Program-made: the position numbers and the translations under genes
Source of the DNA: Carnobacterium funditum DSM 5970
GTDB lineage: Bacteria; Bacillota; Bacilli; Lactobacillales; Carnobacteriaceae
Assembly (NCBI RefSeq): GCF_000744185.1
Contig: NZ_JQLL01000001.1
Span: 2,261,001-2,325,000 of the forward strand
DNA: 64,000 nt
Direction of reading: 5' to 3'
Shown here: piece by piece, positions 10,056 through 18,866 of the stretch
Position numbering within the stretch: position 1 is the first letter of the stretch
How the letters are laid out: each line of letters begins with the position of its first letter
Notes under the pieces: model-generated
What the model was told of the DNA's origin: nothing
Database searches by the model: none
What the model saw: only the letters and a program-made list of their open reading frames with translations

Positions 10056-11888
10056 GTGGAAAAAATATCCTATCACTCTTGGCAAAGTAAATATAAATCG
10101 CCATTTGGAGCGGTTAAAGTAGACAGCGAAATAACGTTTCATCTAGATTGTCAACTAGCTGATGTAAAATCTGTTTATTTGATGATTCATAAAGATTTTG
10201 GCGAGAGCTTTCAAATCGAAATGATAGCCATTAACCAAACACGGTACAAGGCTGTCTTTAAAGGATCAAATGATAGTGGGCTATATTTTTATCATTTTAA
10301 AATTGATTATCAAGAAAACCATCACGTAAGAACTATTTACTATGGAAATAACCAATACAACCTTGGTGGAGCGGGTACGATCTATTACGAAAAAGAAGAC
10401 ATAAAAAAATACCAATTAACAAGTTATCTTTTTGATGACCCAGCTCCAGAATGGTATAAAAAAGGTGTGGCCTATCAAATATTTGTGGATCGTTTTTATA
10501 ATGGAAATGAGAATGGAGAAATAACAGAACGAAAGAAAAATTCATTTATCTATGCTTCTCCAGAAGACTTGCCAATGTATATAAAAGATGAAGCAGGTAA
10601 AATTATCCGCTGGGAATTTTTTGGTGGAAACTTAACAGGTATTATTAAAAAATTACCGTATCTCGCTAAATTAGGGGTCACTATTTTATACCTTAATCCC
10701 ATCTTTGAAGCACGTAGCAACCATAAATATGATACAGGCGATTTTATGAAAATAGACCCAATGTTTGGAGATGAAGCAGTATTTAAAGAATTGATTGTGC
10801 AGTCTGAGTTAGTAGGGATGAAAGTTATTTTGGATGGTGTGTTTAATCATGTCGGTTCAGATAGTCGTTATTTTAACCAATACGACTCTTACAATAGTGT
10901 TGGCGCTTATCAATCTCTCGACAGTCCCTATAAGGATTGGTTTACATTTGATCACTTTCCAGATGGCTTCAATTCATGGTGGGGTATTAAAGACTTGCCA
11001 ACGCTAAATAAGGCAAATCAAAAAGTACAAGAATTTATTTATGGGAATGAAAATAGTGTGATCCAACATTGGTCAAAGATGGGGATTGGTGGCTGGAGAA
11101 TTGATGTAGCTGATGAACTAAATGACGATTTCTTGTTGGGAATCAGAAATAGGTTAGATCAAACAGCAGATGACTTAGTATTAATTGGCGAAGTGTGGGA
11201 AGATGCTACCAATAAAATTGCCTACAAAAAACGTCGGCATTATCTTGAAGGTGGAATATTGCATGGAGTAATGAATTATCCTTTCAGAGATATCATTATC
11301 GGATTGTTGGATAATCAACTGACGACCCAAGAAGCCGTTTTAATGTGCATGAACTTAAAAGAAAATTATCCACCAGAAGCCTTTAAGAATAATTTAAATA
11401 ATATTGGAAGCCATGATACAACCAGAATATTTACAGCTCTTCAATCGAACAGCGAAAAAGTGAAACAAGCATGGTTGTTGCTGTTTGTTCTTCCTGGCGT
11501 CCCTTGTATCTATTATGGTGATGAAGTTGGCTTAGAAGGGGATATGGATCCTGATAATAGACGGAATTATCCCTGGGGTAATGAAAATAAAGAGATTCAG
11601 TCATTTGTTACTCAGTTAATTAAACTAAGAAAAAATCAAAAAGCTATCTTAGAAGGAGAATTCTATACTTTTTCAACAGAATACATTTTTATAGTACTAC
11701 GGCATTTCTCAGATGAAGAGTATGTTCTTGTTTTGCTTAATTGTTCAGATAAAGAAAGAGCATTTAAGCCAAGTGAAATAGTGTCTAGCAGTTCTTTTGA
11801 ACAGGTTAACTTTTTTGCGAAGCAGGCTATTAAGCACCAGCAAATTCCAGCACAAGGTATAAAAATTATTACAAGTAGAGAAGAATGA
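10056..11888 (+). CDS. GH13 neopullulanase / amylopullulanase-type glucan hydrolase
   Basis: Last gene of the glycogen operon. The N-terminal 120 residues look like a CBM34-type beta domain (SITFHL-type strands, GLYFYHFKIDY). The GH13 barrel follows, with GVAYQIFVDRFYNG, the Asp of GGWRIDVADEL, the Glu of LIGEVWEDA and NIGSHDTTR. This combination is typical of the neopullulanase/maltogenic amylase/cyclomaltodextrinase group, which cuts alpha-1,4 and sometimes alpha-1,6 bonds. There is no signal peptide, so it should act in the cytoplasm on stored glycogen or imported maltodextrins. GTG start, preceded by GAAAGGG. Genes in this place are called apu or amy in lactobacilli; I leave the symbol empty. 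Confidence 0.88.
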   Translation: MEKISYHSWQSKYKSPFGAVKVDSEITFHLDCQLADVKSVYLMIHKDFGESFQIEMIAINQTRYKAVFKGSNDSGLYFYHFKIDYQENHHVRTIYYGNNQYNLGGAGTIYYEKEDIKKYQLTSYLFDDPAPEWYKKGVAYQIFVDRFYNGNENGEITERKKNSFIYASPEDLPMYIKDEAGKIIRWEFFGGNLTGIIKKLPYLAKLGVTILYLNPIFEARSNHKYDTGDFMKIDPMFGDEAVFKELIVQSELVGMKVILDGVFNHVGSDSRYFNQYDSYNSVGAYQSLDSPYKDWFTFDHFPDGFNSWWGIKDLPTLNKANQKVQEFIYGNENSVIQHWSKMGIGGWRIDVADELNDDFLLGIRNRLDQTADDLVLIGEVWEDATNKIAYKKRRHYLEGGILHGVMNYPFRDIIIGLLDNQLTTQEAVLMCMNLKENYPPEAFKNNLNNIGSHDTTRIFTALQSNSEKVKQAWLLLFVLPGVPCIYYGDEVGLEGDMDPDNRRNYPWGNENKEIQSFVTQLIKLRKNQKAILEGEFYTFSTEYIFIVLRHFSDEEYVLVLLNCSDKERAFKPSEIVSSSSFEQVNFFAKQAIKHQQIPAQGIKIITSREE

Positions 11889-11908
11889 AAAAGTCTTGAT
11901 AGAAAATA

Positions 11909-11947
11909 AGGTTGGGAAGCTTAACTAGCTTTCCAACCTTATTTTAG
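11909..11947 (+). terminator. terminator of the glycogen operon
   Basis: AAGGTTGGGAAGC (11909-11921) pairs with GCTTTCCAACCTT (11929-11941) across a seven-base loop with one G-T wobble, followed by ATTTTAG. It closes the glgB-to-GH13 operon. Confidence 0.8.
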
Positions 11948-12522
11948 TAGTTAAATTTGAAGCAGTTATAGTTTTTTTTGCAAAAATAGTTGAATCGTAA
12001 CTGAATAAATAGGATTTTAGAGAATGAAAGCATAAAATGTATTCTCGACTTCTCTTTTTTATTTGCTGTGACATTGAATTGACATGACGGTTACCTTATC
12101 GCTAACTTAGTCCGCTAAAAGAGCAAATTGTGAAGCGCTCTGTTTCTTATCTAAAAATAGGTTACAGAGCGGTTCTTCTTTAACAGAATAGCCGATGATT
12201 CTGCGGTAGAACGAGCAACCAGATGGAAATAAGTTGCTCAAGCAAGAAAATAGTATCAAGAAGTACAATAAAGCCATTCCTATTTTATCTGTAACGTGTG
12301 AACAAAAATCAAATGAAAAATAGTTTAGCAATAGCCATGTAACAGCTTTCATATAAAGTTATAAATTATCCAGGTTAAAGACTATTCTTTAAAAGAATTA
12401 AAAAAATGAGATAAAACTATTGCATTATGTGTTTTTTATGTGTATATTATTAGAAAGTTCTCATTTAAATAGAATCTAATTCTAATTTAATTGAACCAAA
12501 ACAAATAAAGGGGATTAGGTAT
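11948..12522. other. non-coding stretch with oppA promoter
   Basis: No supported gene. A leftward 81-codon ORF at 12107-12352 has no ribosome binding site and no recognisable content. Near the end is a good promoter for the next gene: TTGCAT (12420-12425), a 17-base spacer and TATATT (12443-12448), about 75 bases before the oppA start. The rest is AT-rich and featureless to me. Confidence 0.5.
12420..12448 (+). promoter_or_regulatory. promoter of the oppA-like gene
   Basis: TTGCAT, 17 bases, TATATT: a near-consensus sigma-A promoter in the right place for the lipoprotein gene at 12523. Confidence 0.55.
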
Positions 12523-14202
12523 ATGAAAAAGAAATGGTGGTATGCAGGTGCAGTTTTATTAACGGCTAGCTTATTAACAGCTTGCGGAAATGATGAGGAC
12601 AAAGGTGCAGCAGAAAGCTCAAAAAGCTCAAAAGATTCAAATTTAGCAGATGAACAAATATTAAATTTAGTTGAAATTGCTGAATTACCTACAGGAGATA
12701 CCGCTCTTGCGACGGATACCGTCAGTTTTACTGTATTTAACCAAATAAATGAAGGTCTTTATCGTTTAGATGAAGACAGTCAACCGATTCCAGCCCTTGC
12801 TTCCCAAGAAGTTCAAGTTAGTGATGATGGACTGGAATATAACTTTAAATTACAAGAAGATGCAAAATGGTCTAATGGAGATCCTGTAACAGCTCAAGAT
12901 TTTGTTTATGCATGGCAACGAGTAGTTGACCCTGATACTGCAGCACCGTATTCTTATTTATTTGATGGAATTAAAAATGCAGCAGCAATCATGGAGGGAG
13001 AAGCTGATAAAGACACATTAGGAGTAGAAGCAGTAGGGGATAATGAATTTAAAGTAACAATGGAAAAACCTGTTCCATACTTTATTTCACTGATGGCATT
13101 CCCGACGTTCTTTCCACAAAATCAAGAGTTTGTAGAACAACAAGATTCTAAATACGGGACTTCTGCAGAGACGATGATTTTTAACGGACCCTTTACATTT
13201 AGTGAATGGGATGGAACAAACTTAAATTGGTCATACGAAAAAAATGATGATTATTGGGATGCTGAGAATGTTATTTTAGATAAAATTAATGTTCAAGTTA
13301 TCAAAGAAACATCGACAGCCTTAAACTTGTATGATTCTGGACAACTCGATCGTGTGAATTTAACAGGTGAATTTGCAAAACAATTCCAAGCAAACGATGA
13401 TTATGTCATCGAAACAGAAGCTAGATCATCTTATCTTCAGTTTAACCAAGAAAAGAATGGTGAAAAGACTCCTTTAGCAAATGAAAGTTTACGTAAAGCT
13501 ATTGCTACATCTTACAATCAAGAACTACTAGCTGATGAAATTTTAGCAAATGGTTCTCAAGTATTAGGAGGATTGGTTCCAGCTGAATTAGCTGCAAATC
13601 TAAATTCACAAAACGATTTCCGTGAAGAATCTGGTGACTACTTGTCTTACGATAAAGAAGCTGCTTTAGAAAATTGGGAAAAAGCAAAAACTGAATTAGG
13701 TGTTGATAGTGTAGAATTAGAACTACTTGGAGACGATGATGAATCAAATAAAAAAATTTCAGCTTACATGAAAGATCAAATTGAAACGACTCTACCAGGT
13801 CTTAAAATTACAGTTAAAAACGTTCCATTTAAAGTTCGTTTAGAATTACAGACGAAGCAAAATTATGACTTCGCTTTAGGTGGATGGGGTGCAGACTTTG
13901 CAGATCCAGTAAACTTTATTGATTTATTAACAACAGAAAGTCCTTATAACAGATCTAGTTATAGCAATGCAGAATTTGATAAGTTAGTTGAAATGTCTAA
14001 AGGTGAAAATGCTACAGACGTAGACGCACGTTGGACGAACTTATTAGATGCAGAAAAAATTCTATTAGATGAAGCAGGAGTTGCACCTCTCTTCCAAAGA
14101 GCAGCAGCAACACTTCAAAAACCACATGTTAAAGGCATCTACAATCACCAAGTAGGAGCGAAATACACATACAAAAATGCTTATATCGAAGCACACGAAT
14201 AA
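12523..14202 (+). CDS. oligopeptide ABC transporter substrate-binding lipoprotein
   Basis: An OppA-family (SBP_bac_5) solute-binding protein of 559 residues. It has a lipoprotein signal peptide with lipobox LTAC (Cys at residue 21) and then a Ser/Lys-rich linker. The fold contains the family sequence AKWSNGDPVTAQDFVYAWQR and a C-terminal ANLYD-type region with GGWGADFADP. It should be anchored outside the membrane and deliver peptides to an Opp permease. No permease or ATPase genes are adjacent; it has its own promoter and terminator, so it is an orphan binding protein that may serve a transporter encoded elsewhere or act as a pheromone receptor. Ribosome binding site AAAGGGGA is well placed. 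Confidence 0.92.
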   Translation: MKKKWWYAGAVLLTASLLTACGNDEDKGAAESSKSSKDSNLADEQILNLVEIAELPTGDTALATDTVSFTVFNQINEGLYRLDEDSQPIPALASQEVQVSDDGLEYNFKLQEDAKWSNGDPVTAQDFVYAWQRVVDPDTAAPYSYLFDGIKNAAAIMEGEADKDTLGVEAVGDNEFKVTMEKPVPYFISLMAFPTFFPQNQEFVEQQDSKYGTSAETMIFNGPFTFSEWDGTNLNWSYEKNDDYWDAENVILDKINVQVIKETSTALNLYDSGQLDRVNLTGEFAKQFQANDDYVIETEARSSYLQFNQEKNGEKTPLANESLRKAIATSYNQELLADEILANGSQVLGGLVPAELAANLNSQNDFREESGDYLSYDKEAALENWEKAKTELGVDSVELELLGDDDESNKKISAYMKDQIETTLPGLKITVKNVPFKVRLELQTKQNYDFALGGWGADFADPVNFIDLLTTESPYNRSSYSNAEFDKLVEMSKGENATDVDARWTNLLDAEKILLDEAGVAPLFQRAAATLQKPHVKGIYNHQVGAKYTYKNAYIEAHE

Positions 14203-14209
14203 ATAAAAT

Positions 14210-14260
14210 AAGAACCGAAGCCACAATCATTACAACTGTGGCTAGGTTCTTATTTTTTTT
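14210..14260 (+). terminator. terminator after the OppA-like gene
   Basis: AAGAACC GAAGCCACA (14210-14225) pairs with TGTGGCT AGGTTCTT (14237-14251), followed by ATTTTTTTT. A strong intrinsic terminator. Confidence 0.85.
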
Positions 14261-14292
14261 AAAGATTAAACGATTACTATTTATAAATACAC

Positions 14293-14667
14293 TTAGTATA
14301 ATAGCTCAGTTTCTCGAATGAGTTGATAATTTTTTTCATCTGCTTCATCAAAGAGATTTAGTGTAGTTGATGAAAGCTTAGTGACGACTAATTCATAGCC
14401 AAAATGATCTTTAAAAATTAATTTATCGTTTTTAATAGAGACTAATTGACCGTTTATCAGCTGTTTGTTTAGATAAACTTGTCGATCTTCTTCTATTTGA
14501 ATAGACATTTCAACAGGTATATCTGGCTCTGAGATATGCCAATTGCCAATAAAAAAGGTTAAGGGATCTATTTTTGAATGAGATTTCCGAGTATTTTTAA
14601 TGATACAAAACAGTTTGCTTACAACAGTAAAACTAATGAATGTATTGATAATAAATTTTCGTTGCAT
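14293..14667 (-). CDS. DUF4828-type small protein
   Basis: A 124-residue protein with a short N-terminal hydrophobic stretch (FIINTFISFTVVSKLFCII) and then a small beta-rich domain containing FFIGNWHISEP, LIFKDHFGYELVV and NLFDEADEKNYQL. This pattern matches what I recall of the DUF4828 family found in lactic acid bacteria; its function is unknown. I use the ATG at 14667 because AAAAGGAGAT precedes it on the minus strand; an in-frame ATG 12 codons upstream would put that ribosome site inside the gene. It is monocistronic and converges with the OppA-like gene. Confidence 0.7.
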   Translation of the reverse strand: MQRKFIINTFISFTVVSKLFCIIKNTRKSHSKIDPLTFFIGNWHISEPDIPVEMSIQIEEDRQVYLNKQLINGQLVSIKNDKLIFKDHFGYELVVTKLSSTTLNLFDEADEKNYQLIRETELLY

Positions 14668-14842
14668 ATTTCTATCTCCTTTTTGAAATAAGCGACTTTC
14701 CAAAGTACTGTGTGGGTGTATTTATCTACCAGGAAGTCGATTAGCGCTGCTTCTATTATAGCGCTATTTTAACTAGATACATAGAGACTAAAGTTGCAAT
14801 TTGATGACTATAAGCAAAAAAATAGGAATAAAGTGGGATTTA

Positions 14843-14876
14843 TTTTTTTGAAAAACTTGCTTCTTTTTCAAAAAAA
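14843..14876. repeat. 13-bp AT-rich inverted repeat upstream of lysC
   Basis: TTTTTTTGAAAAA (14843-14855) and TTTTTCAAAAAAA (14864-14876) form a perfect inverted repeat with an eight-base loop about 45 bases before the aspartate kinase start. It may be an operator or a leader hairpin. I see no lysine riboswitch consensus here. Confidence 0.45.
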
Positions 14877-14921
14877 AGAGAAAATAGAAAAATAATTTAA
14901 GAAAAGAAAGAAGTGTGTTTG

Positions 14922-16271
14922 ATGAATGTTATAAAATTCGGAGGAAGTTCTCTAGCTTCAGGAGAACAATTGAAAAAGGTACTTCAAATTATTAAAGATG
15001 ATCCAAATCGTAAAATAGTAGTTGTTTCAGCCCCGGGCAAACGTTCATCTGAAGATGAAAAGGTAACGGACTTATTAATAAATTTAGGAACAGCAGCATT
15101 AGAAGGACAAGACTTACAAAGGGATATGGAAAAAGTTTTATCTCGCTATCGTACGATTGCTGAAGAACTAAATTTAGATTTAGCGATAATAGATGAAATT
15201 AAAGCTAATTTATTGATGTTTACAGCAGGTAATAAAAAAACTCCAGATTATTATTTAGATGCATTTAAGGCAAGTGGAGAAGACAATAATGCAAAGCTTA
15301 TAGCTGCTTATTTTAATAAAGAGGGTGTGCCAGCTCGTTACATTAATCCAAAAGAAGCAGGATTATTTGTAACGAACGAGCCAGGTAATGCTCAGATTTT
15401 AACTGAATCTTACTCTAATTTGTACCCGTTACGAGAAACAGAAGAAGTCATTATCTTCCCAGGTTTTTTTGGCTATACCAAAACGGGAAAGATATGTACT
15501 TTCTCTCGTGGAGGATCAGATATTACAGGGGCTATTTTGGCAAATGGTGTGCAAGCTTCTGTATATGAAAATTTTACGGATGTAGATGCGATTTATGTTG
15601 CTAATCCAACAGTTGTAATGAACCCTTGTGGGATTAAAGAACTCACTTATCGAGAAATGCGGGAATTATCTTATGCTGGATTTTCAGTATTGCATGATGA
15701 AGCACTTTACCCAGCGTTTAAACAAGGAATTCCAGTTCAAATAAAAAATACGAACAATCCAAAAGCACCTGGAACAAGCATCTTGAAAAAGCGGCAATTA
15801 GCAGATCAAGATGTTGTTGGAATTGCAAGTTCCACAGGATTTTGCAGCATTTATATCGAAAAATACTTAATGAATCGTGAAATAGGATTCGGTCGTCGTG
15901 TACTAGAAATTTTAGAAGATCAAAAACTGAGTTACGAACATATGCCATCAGGAATTGATGATTTGACAATTATTTTGAGAGACAATCAACTGTCTAAAGA
16001 AGGAGAAAAAGTGTTATTAAATAGATTGAAAAATGAACTTTGTGCTGACAGTGTCGTAGTTGAACGGGACTTAGCTTTGATAATGATTGTAGGTGAAGGG
16101 ATGCGCCGAAAAATTGGGACTATGTCTAAAGCGGCGACAGCATTTGCCGAAAATCATATCAATATTGAGATGATTAACCAAGGTGCATCTGAAGTTAGTG
16201 TGATGTTTGGCGTCTCTGCAGCTCAAGAACAACTAGCCGTTAAAGCTCTTTACCATGCGTTTTTTGAGTGA
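14922..16271 (+). CDS. aspartate kinase
   Basis: Phosphorylates L-aspartate, the first step towards lysine, threonine, methionine and diaminopimelate for peptidoglycan. The N-terminal KFGGSSLA motif binds ATP; FSRGGSDITGA and NFTDVDAIY are typical substrate-site motifs; two C-terminal ACT domains follow (QKLSYEHMPSGIDDLTI and NIEMINQGASEVSVMFGV). The length (449 residues) fits a monofunctional, ACT-regulated aspartokinase III-like enzyme; which amino acid inhibits it cannot be told. I prefer ATG 14922 over GTG 14913 because it starts at the conserved MNVIKFGGSSLA. It is monocistronic with a terminator behind it. Confidence 0.93.
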   Translation: MNVIKFGGSSLASGEQLKKVLQIIKDDPNRKIVVVSAPGKRSSEDEKVTDLLINLGTAALEGQDLQRDMEKVLSRYRTIAEELNLDLAIIDEIKANLLMFTAGNKKTPDYYLDAFKASGEDNNAKLIAAYFNKEGVPARYINPKEAGLFVTNEPGNAQILTESYSNLYPLRETEEVIIFPGFFGYTKTGKICTFSRGGSDITGAILANGVQASVYENFTDVDAIYVANPTVVMNPCGIKELTYREMRELSYAGFSVLHDEALYPAFKQGIPVQIKNTNNPKAPGTSILKKRQLADQDVVGIASSTGFCSIYIEKYLMNREIGFGRRVLEILEDQKLSYEHMPSGIDDLTIILRDNQLSKEGEKVLLNRLKNELCADSVVVERDLALIMIVGEGMRRKIGTMSKAATAFAENHINIEMINQGASEVSVMFGVSAAQEQLAVKALYHAFFE

Positions 16272-16341
16272 GTTTATCTTTTTAAATAGGTAGTTGCAGA
16301 TGCAAGCAAGAGGTGGATACAACAAACCTTTGAAAACAACG

Positions 16342-16400
16342 CACTCCCAGAACTAATGGATTATTTACTCATTAGTTGTGAGAGTGTATTTTTCTTTATT
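16342..16400 (+). terminator. terminator after the aspartate kinase
   Basis: CACTCCCAGAACTAATG pairs with CATTAGTTGTGAGAGTG (ending 16386) with two internal mismatches, followed by TATTTTTCTTTATTT. Confidence 0.8.
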
Positions 16401-16458
16401 TCTATTTAACTTTAAAGAAATGGGTTGATTTAAAAAAGCGATTATTTCGCTGACTTCG

Positions 16459-18354
16459 TTATTTTTCTTTTGTATCAAGTGAAGCAGAAGATGATTTTAA
16501 TAATCTCAACCCATTTAAAATAACTAAGATAGTGCTTCCTTCATGACCAACAACGCCTAAAGGCAAAGTGATGACTTGAAATAGATTGCTGACGATTAAA
16601 ATGAGAATGACGCTAATAGCAAAAATGATATTTTGAATGGTTATTTTTTTAAGACGATTTGACAACTGATAACTATAAGCTAACTGAGCCAAATCATTCT
16701 TCATTAGGACCACATCGGCCACGTCCATAGCAATATCTGTCCCGGCCCCCATTGCGATACCAATAGACGCATTTGCTAGAGCAGGTGCATCATTAATACC
16801 ATCACCGACCATTGCAATTGAACCATATTCTATTTCTAGACTTTTGATTATTTCAGCTTTTTCATCTGGGAGGCAATTTGCCTTGACGTCATCAACACCA
16901 ACAATGTTCCCAACCGTTACTGCCGTAGCAGCATTATCGCCAGTTAGCATGACGGTATGAACACCTTGGGATTTAAAATAATCAACCATTTTTTTAGCTT
17001 CATCTTTAGGCGCATCTAGTAAGCCAAAATAAGCTACGACTTGGTCATCTTTGCTCACATAAATAACTGTTTTTCCTTCTTTTTGAAGAATTTCAGCGTT
17101 GTTGATAAAATCAGATTCGTTTTCTGCAACAGCATAGTCTTCTTTACCAATCTTCCATACACTGTCATAAGCACTGCCAGATAACCCGTGGCCCGTCAAA
17201 TCTTTCATATTATCGACGACAAAATTATGATGACTAGTCTCACTAAAAGCAGTGACGATAGCACGAGCAATTGGGTGTGTAGAGGTTTTTTCCATAGCAA
17301 CACAGACATTGATAATCGCTTGTTCATCTTCTCCCGATTTAAAATAAGATTCTGTTACTACTGGTTTTCCTTCTGTCAAGGTTCCTGTTTTATCAAAAAT
17401 AATGGCACGAATTTGTCCAAAATTTTCGAGATAAGAACCACCTTTAAATAAAATACCTTTACGTGCGCTGTTTGAAATAGCGGATAGTGTAGCTGGAGCA
17501 GCAGATGCAACTAGCGCACAAGGAGAGGCAACTGTAAGCAACACCATTCCACGATAAAATGACTCATTCCAACCCCAATTCAACATAAAATAAAAAACAG
17601 CAATCATTAAAGGAACAAAAACTAAAACAGTTAGAACATATTTATTTTCAATCGCTTCAATCATTGTTGCTGTTTTAGATGGTGTACTGTGTGCTTCATC
17701 AACCATCCGTAAAATTTTAGCGAATAAAGTGTCTGAGCTATCTTTAGATACTTGGATAGTAATAGCTTCCTCTAAATTTATTGTTCCCCCGATGACTTCT
17801 TCACCAGCTATTTTTTCAGATGGGATAGATTCTCCTGAAATTGCGGATTCATCAATTAATCCATTTGCACTTAATAAAACACTATCGATAGGAATACTAG
17901 TTCCTTTGGCAACCATTAATTTATCCCCGATAGACAAAGAGGCAGTAGGGACTTCTTTAATTGATCCATCTGATTGAATCAACATAGCACGTTCAGGGGT
18001 TAAGTTCATCAACTCTGTGATAGCTTTAGTACTTTTATTTGTAGCATAGACTTCAAGTGATCCACTAAGAGAAAAAATAAAAATTAATAAAGCACCTTCC
18101 ATCCAATAACCAATAGCTGAGGCTCCTAGAGCAGCTAAAACCATTAATATATCAACGTTTAATTTTTTGTTTTGAATGGTATCTTGTAGGCCTTCTTTTG
18201 CTTGATGAAAACCACCAATAATAAAAGAAGAGATATAAATTAATGCTGCTATAGTATGGTAGTCAGCGAATGTGAAAAAAAGTCCAATAGTTATTAACAA
18301 TCCGCTGATCACGGTTGCGACCATAGGCTTATTATCTTTAAATAGTGTGTTCAT
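16459..18354 (-). CDS. P1B-4 type metal-exporting ATPase (PfeT/FrvA-like, probably iron efflux)
   Basis: A heavy-metal P-type ATPase of 631 residues: phosphorylation motif DKTGTLTEG (Asp near 321), actuator-domain SGESIPSEK, TGDNAATAV and GDGINDAPALA hinge motifs. The membrane metal site carries SPC (Cys about 279) and HEGST near the C-terminus, the signature of the P1B-4 subgroup that moves Fe2+/Co2+ rather than Cu+ or Cd2+. There is no N-terminal metal-binding domain. Known relatives are Bacillus PfeT and Listeria FrvA, PerR/Fur-regulated iron exporters. The promoter carries PerR-like and Fur-like boxes, supporting this role. The start at 18354 follows AAAGGAGCAAATAAG; an ORF extension upstream covers the ribosome site. 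Confidence 0.88.
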   Translation of the reverse strand: MNTLFKDNKPMVATVISGLLITIGLFFTFADYHTIAALIYISSFIIGGFHQAKEGLQDTIQNKKLNVDILMVLAALGASAIGYWMEGALLIFIFSLSGSLEVYATNKSTKAITELMNLTPERAMLIQSDGSIKEVPTASLSIGDKLMVAKGTSIPIDSVLLSANGLIDESAISGESIPSEKIAGEEVIGGTINLEEAITIQVSKDSSDTLFAKILRMVDEAHSTPSKTATMIEAIENKYVLTVLVFVPLMIAVFYFMLNWGWNESFYRGMVLLTVASPCALVASAAPATLSAISNSARKGILFKGGSYLENFGQIRAIIFDKTGTLTEGKPVVTESYFKSGEDEQAIINVCVAMEKTSTHPIARAIVTAFSETSHHNFVVDNMKDLTGHGLSGSAYDSVWKIGKEDYAVAENESDFINNAEILQKEGKTVIYVSKDDQVVAYFGLLDAPKDEAKKMVDYFKSQGVHTVMLTGDNAATAVTVGNIVGVDDVKANCLPDEKAEIIKSLEIEYGSIAMVGDGINDAPALANASIGIAMGAGTDIAMDVADVVLMKNDLAQLAYSYQLSNRLKKITIQNIIFAISVILILIVSNLFQVITLPLGVVGHEGSTILVILNGLRLLKSSSASLDTKEK

Positions 18355-18393
18355 CTTATTTGCTCCTTTTTCGTTGTAGCTATGTTTAAATAC

Positions 18394-18457
18394 ATCATAG
18401 CACAAATCACTCCTAGATTGTAATGATTATAAACAGTTGAGAATGATTATCGTTATC
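18394..18457 (-). promoter_or_regulatory. pfeT-like promoter with PerR-like and Fur-like boxes
   Basis: Read on the minus strand, the promoter is TTACAA (18423-18418), 18 bases, TATGAT (18399-18394). TTGTAATGATTATAA at 18418-18432 (plus strand) differs from the PerR box TTATAATNATTATAA at one base and overlaps the -35. Just upstream, GAGAATGATTATCGTTATC (18439-18457) differs from the 19-bp Fur consensus at two positions. The combination is what is known for pfeT/frvA genes. Confidence 0.7.
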
Positions 18458-18630
18458 AGTACAAATAATTAAGTGTTTTTGTTTATTTAGTTAGATTAAG
18501 TTAGATTTAAAAAAAGCTGAATTTCAAAAAAATAAACAAGCCCTTTTTAGAGTTAATTATTCAGCTAAAGATTTAGCGGTAAATAGAGTAGCCACAAATT
18601 ACTTAGTTAAATTTAAATACGATGCTTTAT

Positions 18631-18645
18631 TGAAATTTTATTTCA
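18631..18645. promoter_or_regulatory. upstream palindrome, candidate operator of the MurR-like regulator
   Basis: TGAAATTTTATTTCA is a perfect palindrome with six-base arms. Fifteen bases (ATTGAAATTTTATTT) recur exactly at 18799-18813, over the mupG promoter. A further half site, TGAAATAAAA, lies at 18695. RpiR-family sites have this kind of AT-rich dyad. Confidence 0.5.
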
Positions 18646-18799
18646 TATAAATCTAAAAAAGAGGGTTGTAACTTTTTGTATTCTTTAGATTTAAATGAAA
18701 TAAAAAAATAAAAAAATAAATAATCAAAGGAATGAAGCTTAAAATATAGTGTTATGCGTAAATGTGAAACCAGTTTTTTGTTTTAAATGAAAAAATAAA

Positions 18800-18851
18800 T
18801 TGAAATTTTATTTTAAAGTGTTATGATGAACTTGTAAATAAAACGATTACA
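18800..18851 (+). promoter_or_regulatory. mupG operon promoter with operator and cre-like site
   Basis: TTGAAA (18800-18805), 16 bases, TATGAT (18822-18827) forms the promoter. The -35 is embedded in TGAAATTTTATTTTA (18801-18815), a copy of the palindrome at 18631 with one arm base changed. ATAAAACGATTACA (18838-18851) matches the cre consensus except at its first two bases and would lie just after the transcription start, a repressing position for CcpA. Confidence 0.6.
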
Positions 18852-18866
18852 TCGAGGTGGGGTTTT

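Noticed and set aside
12107-12352. 81-codon leftward ORF before the OppA-like gene
   Set aside because: No start signal, Cys- and Phe-rich composition typical of chance reading of AT-rich DNA, no recognisable domain.
14704-14921. Lysine riboswitch before the aspartate kinase
   Set aside because: I looked for the long conserved junction and several stems; only a simple AT-rich inverted repeat is present.
17188-17977. Rightward ORFs inside the metal ATPase gene
   Set aside because: Antisense shadows of a well-conserved protein, with no ribosome sites.
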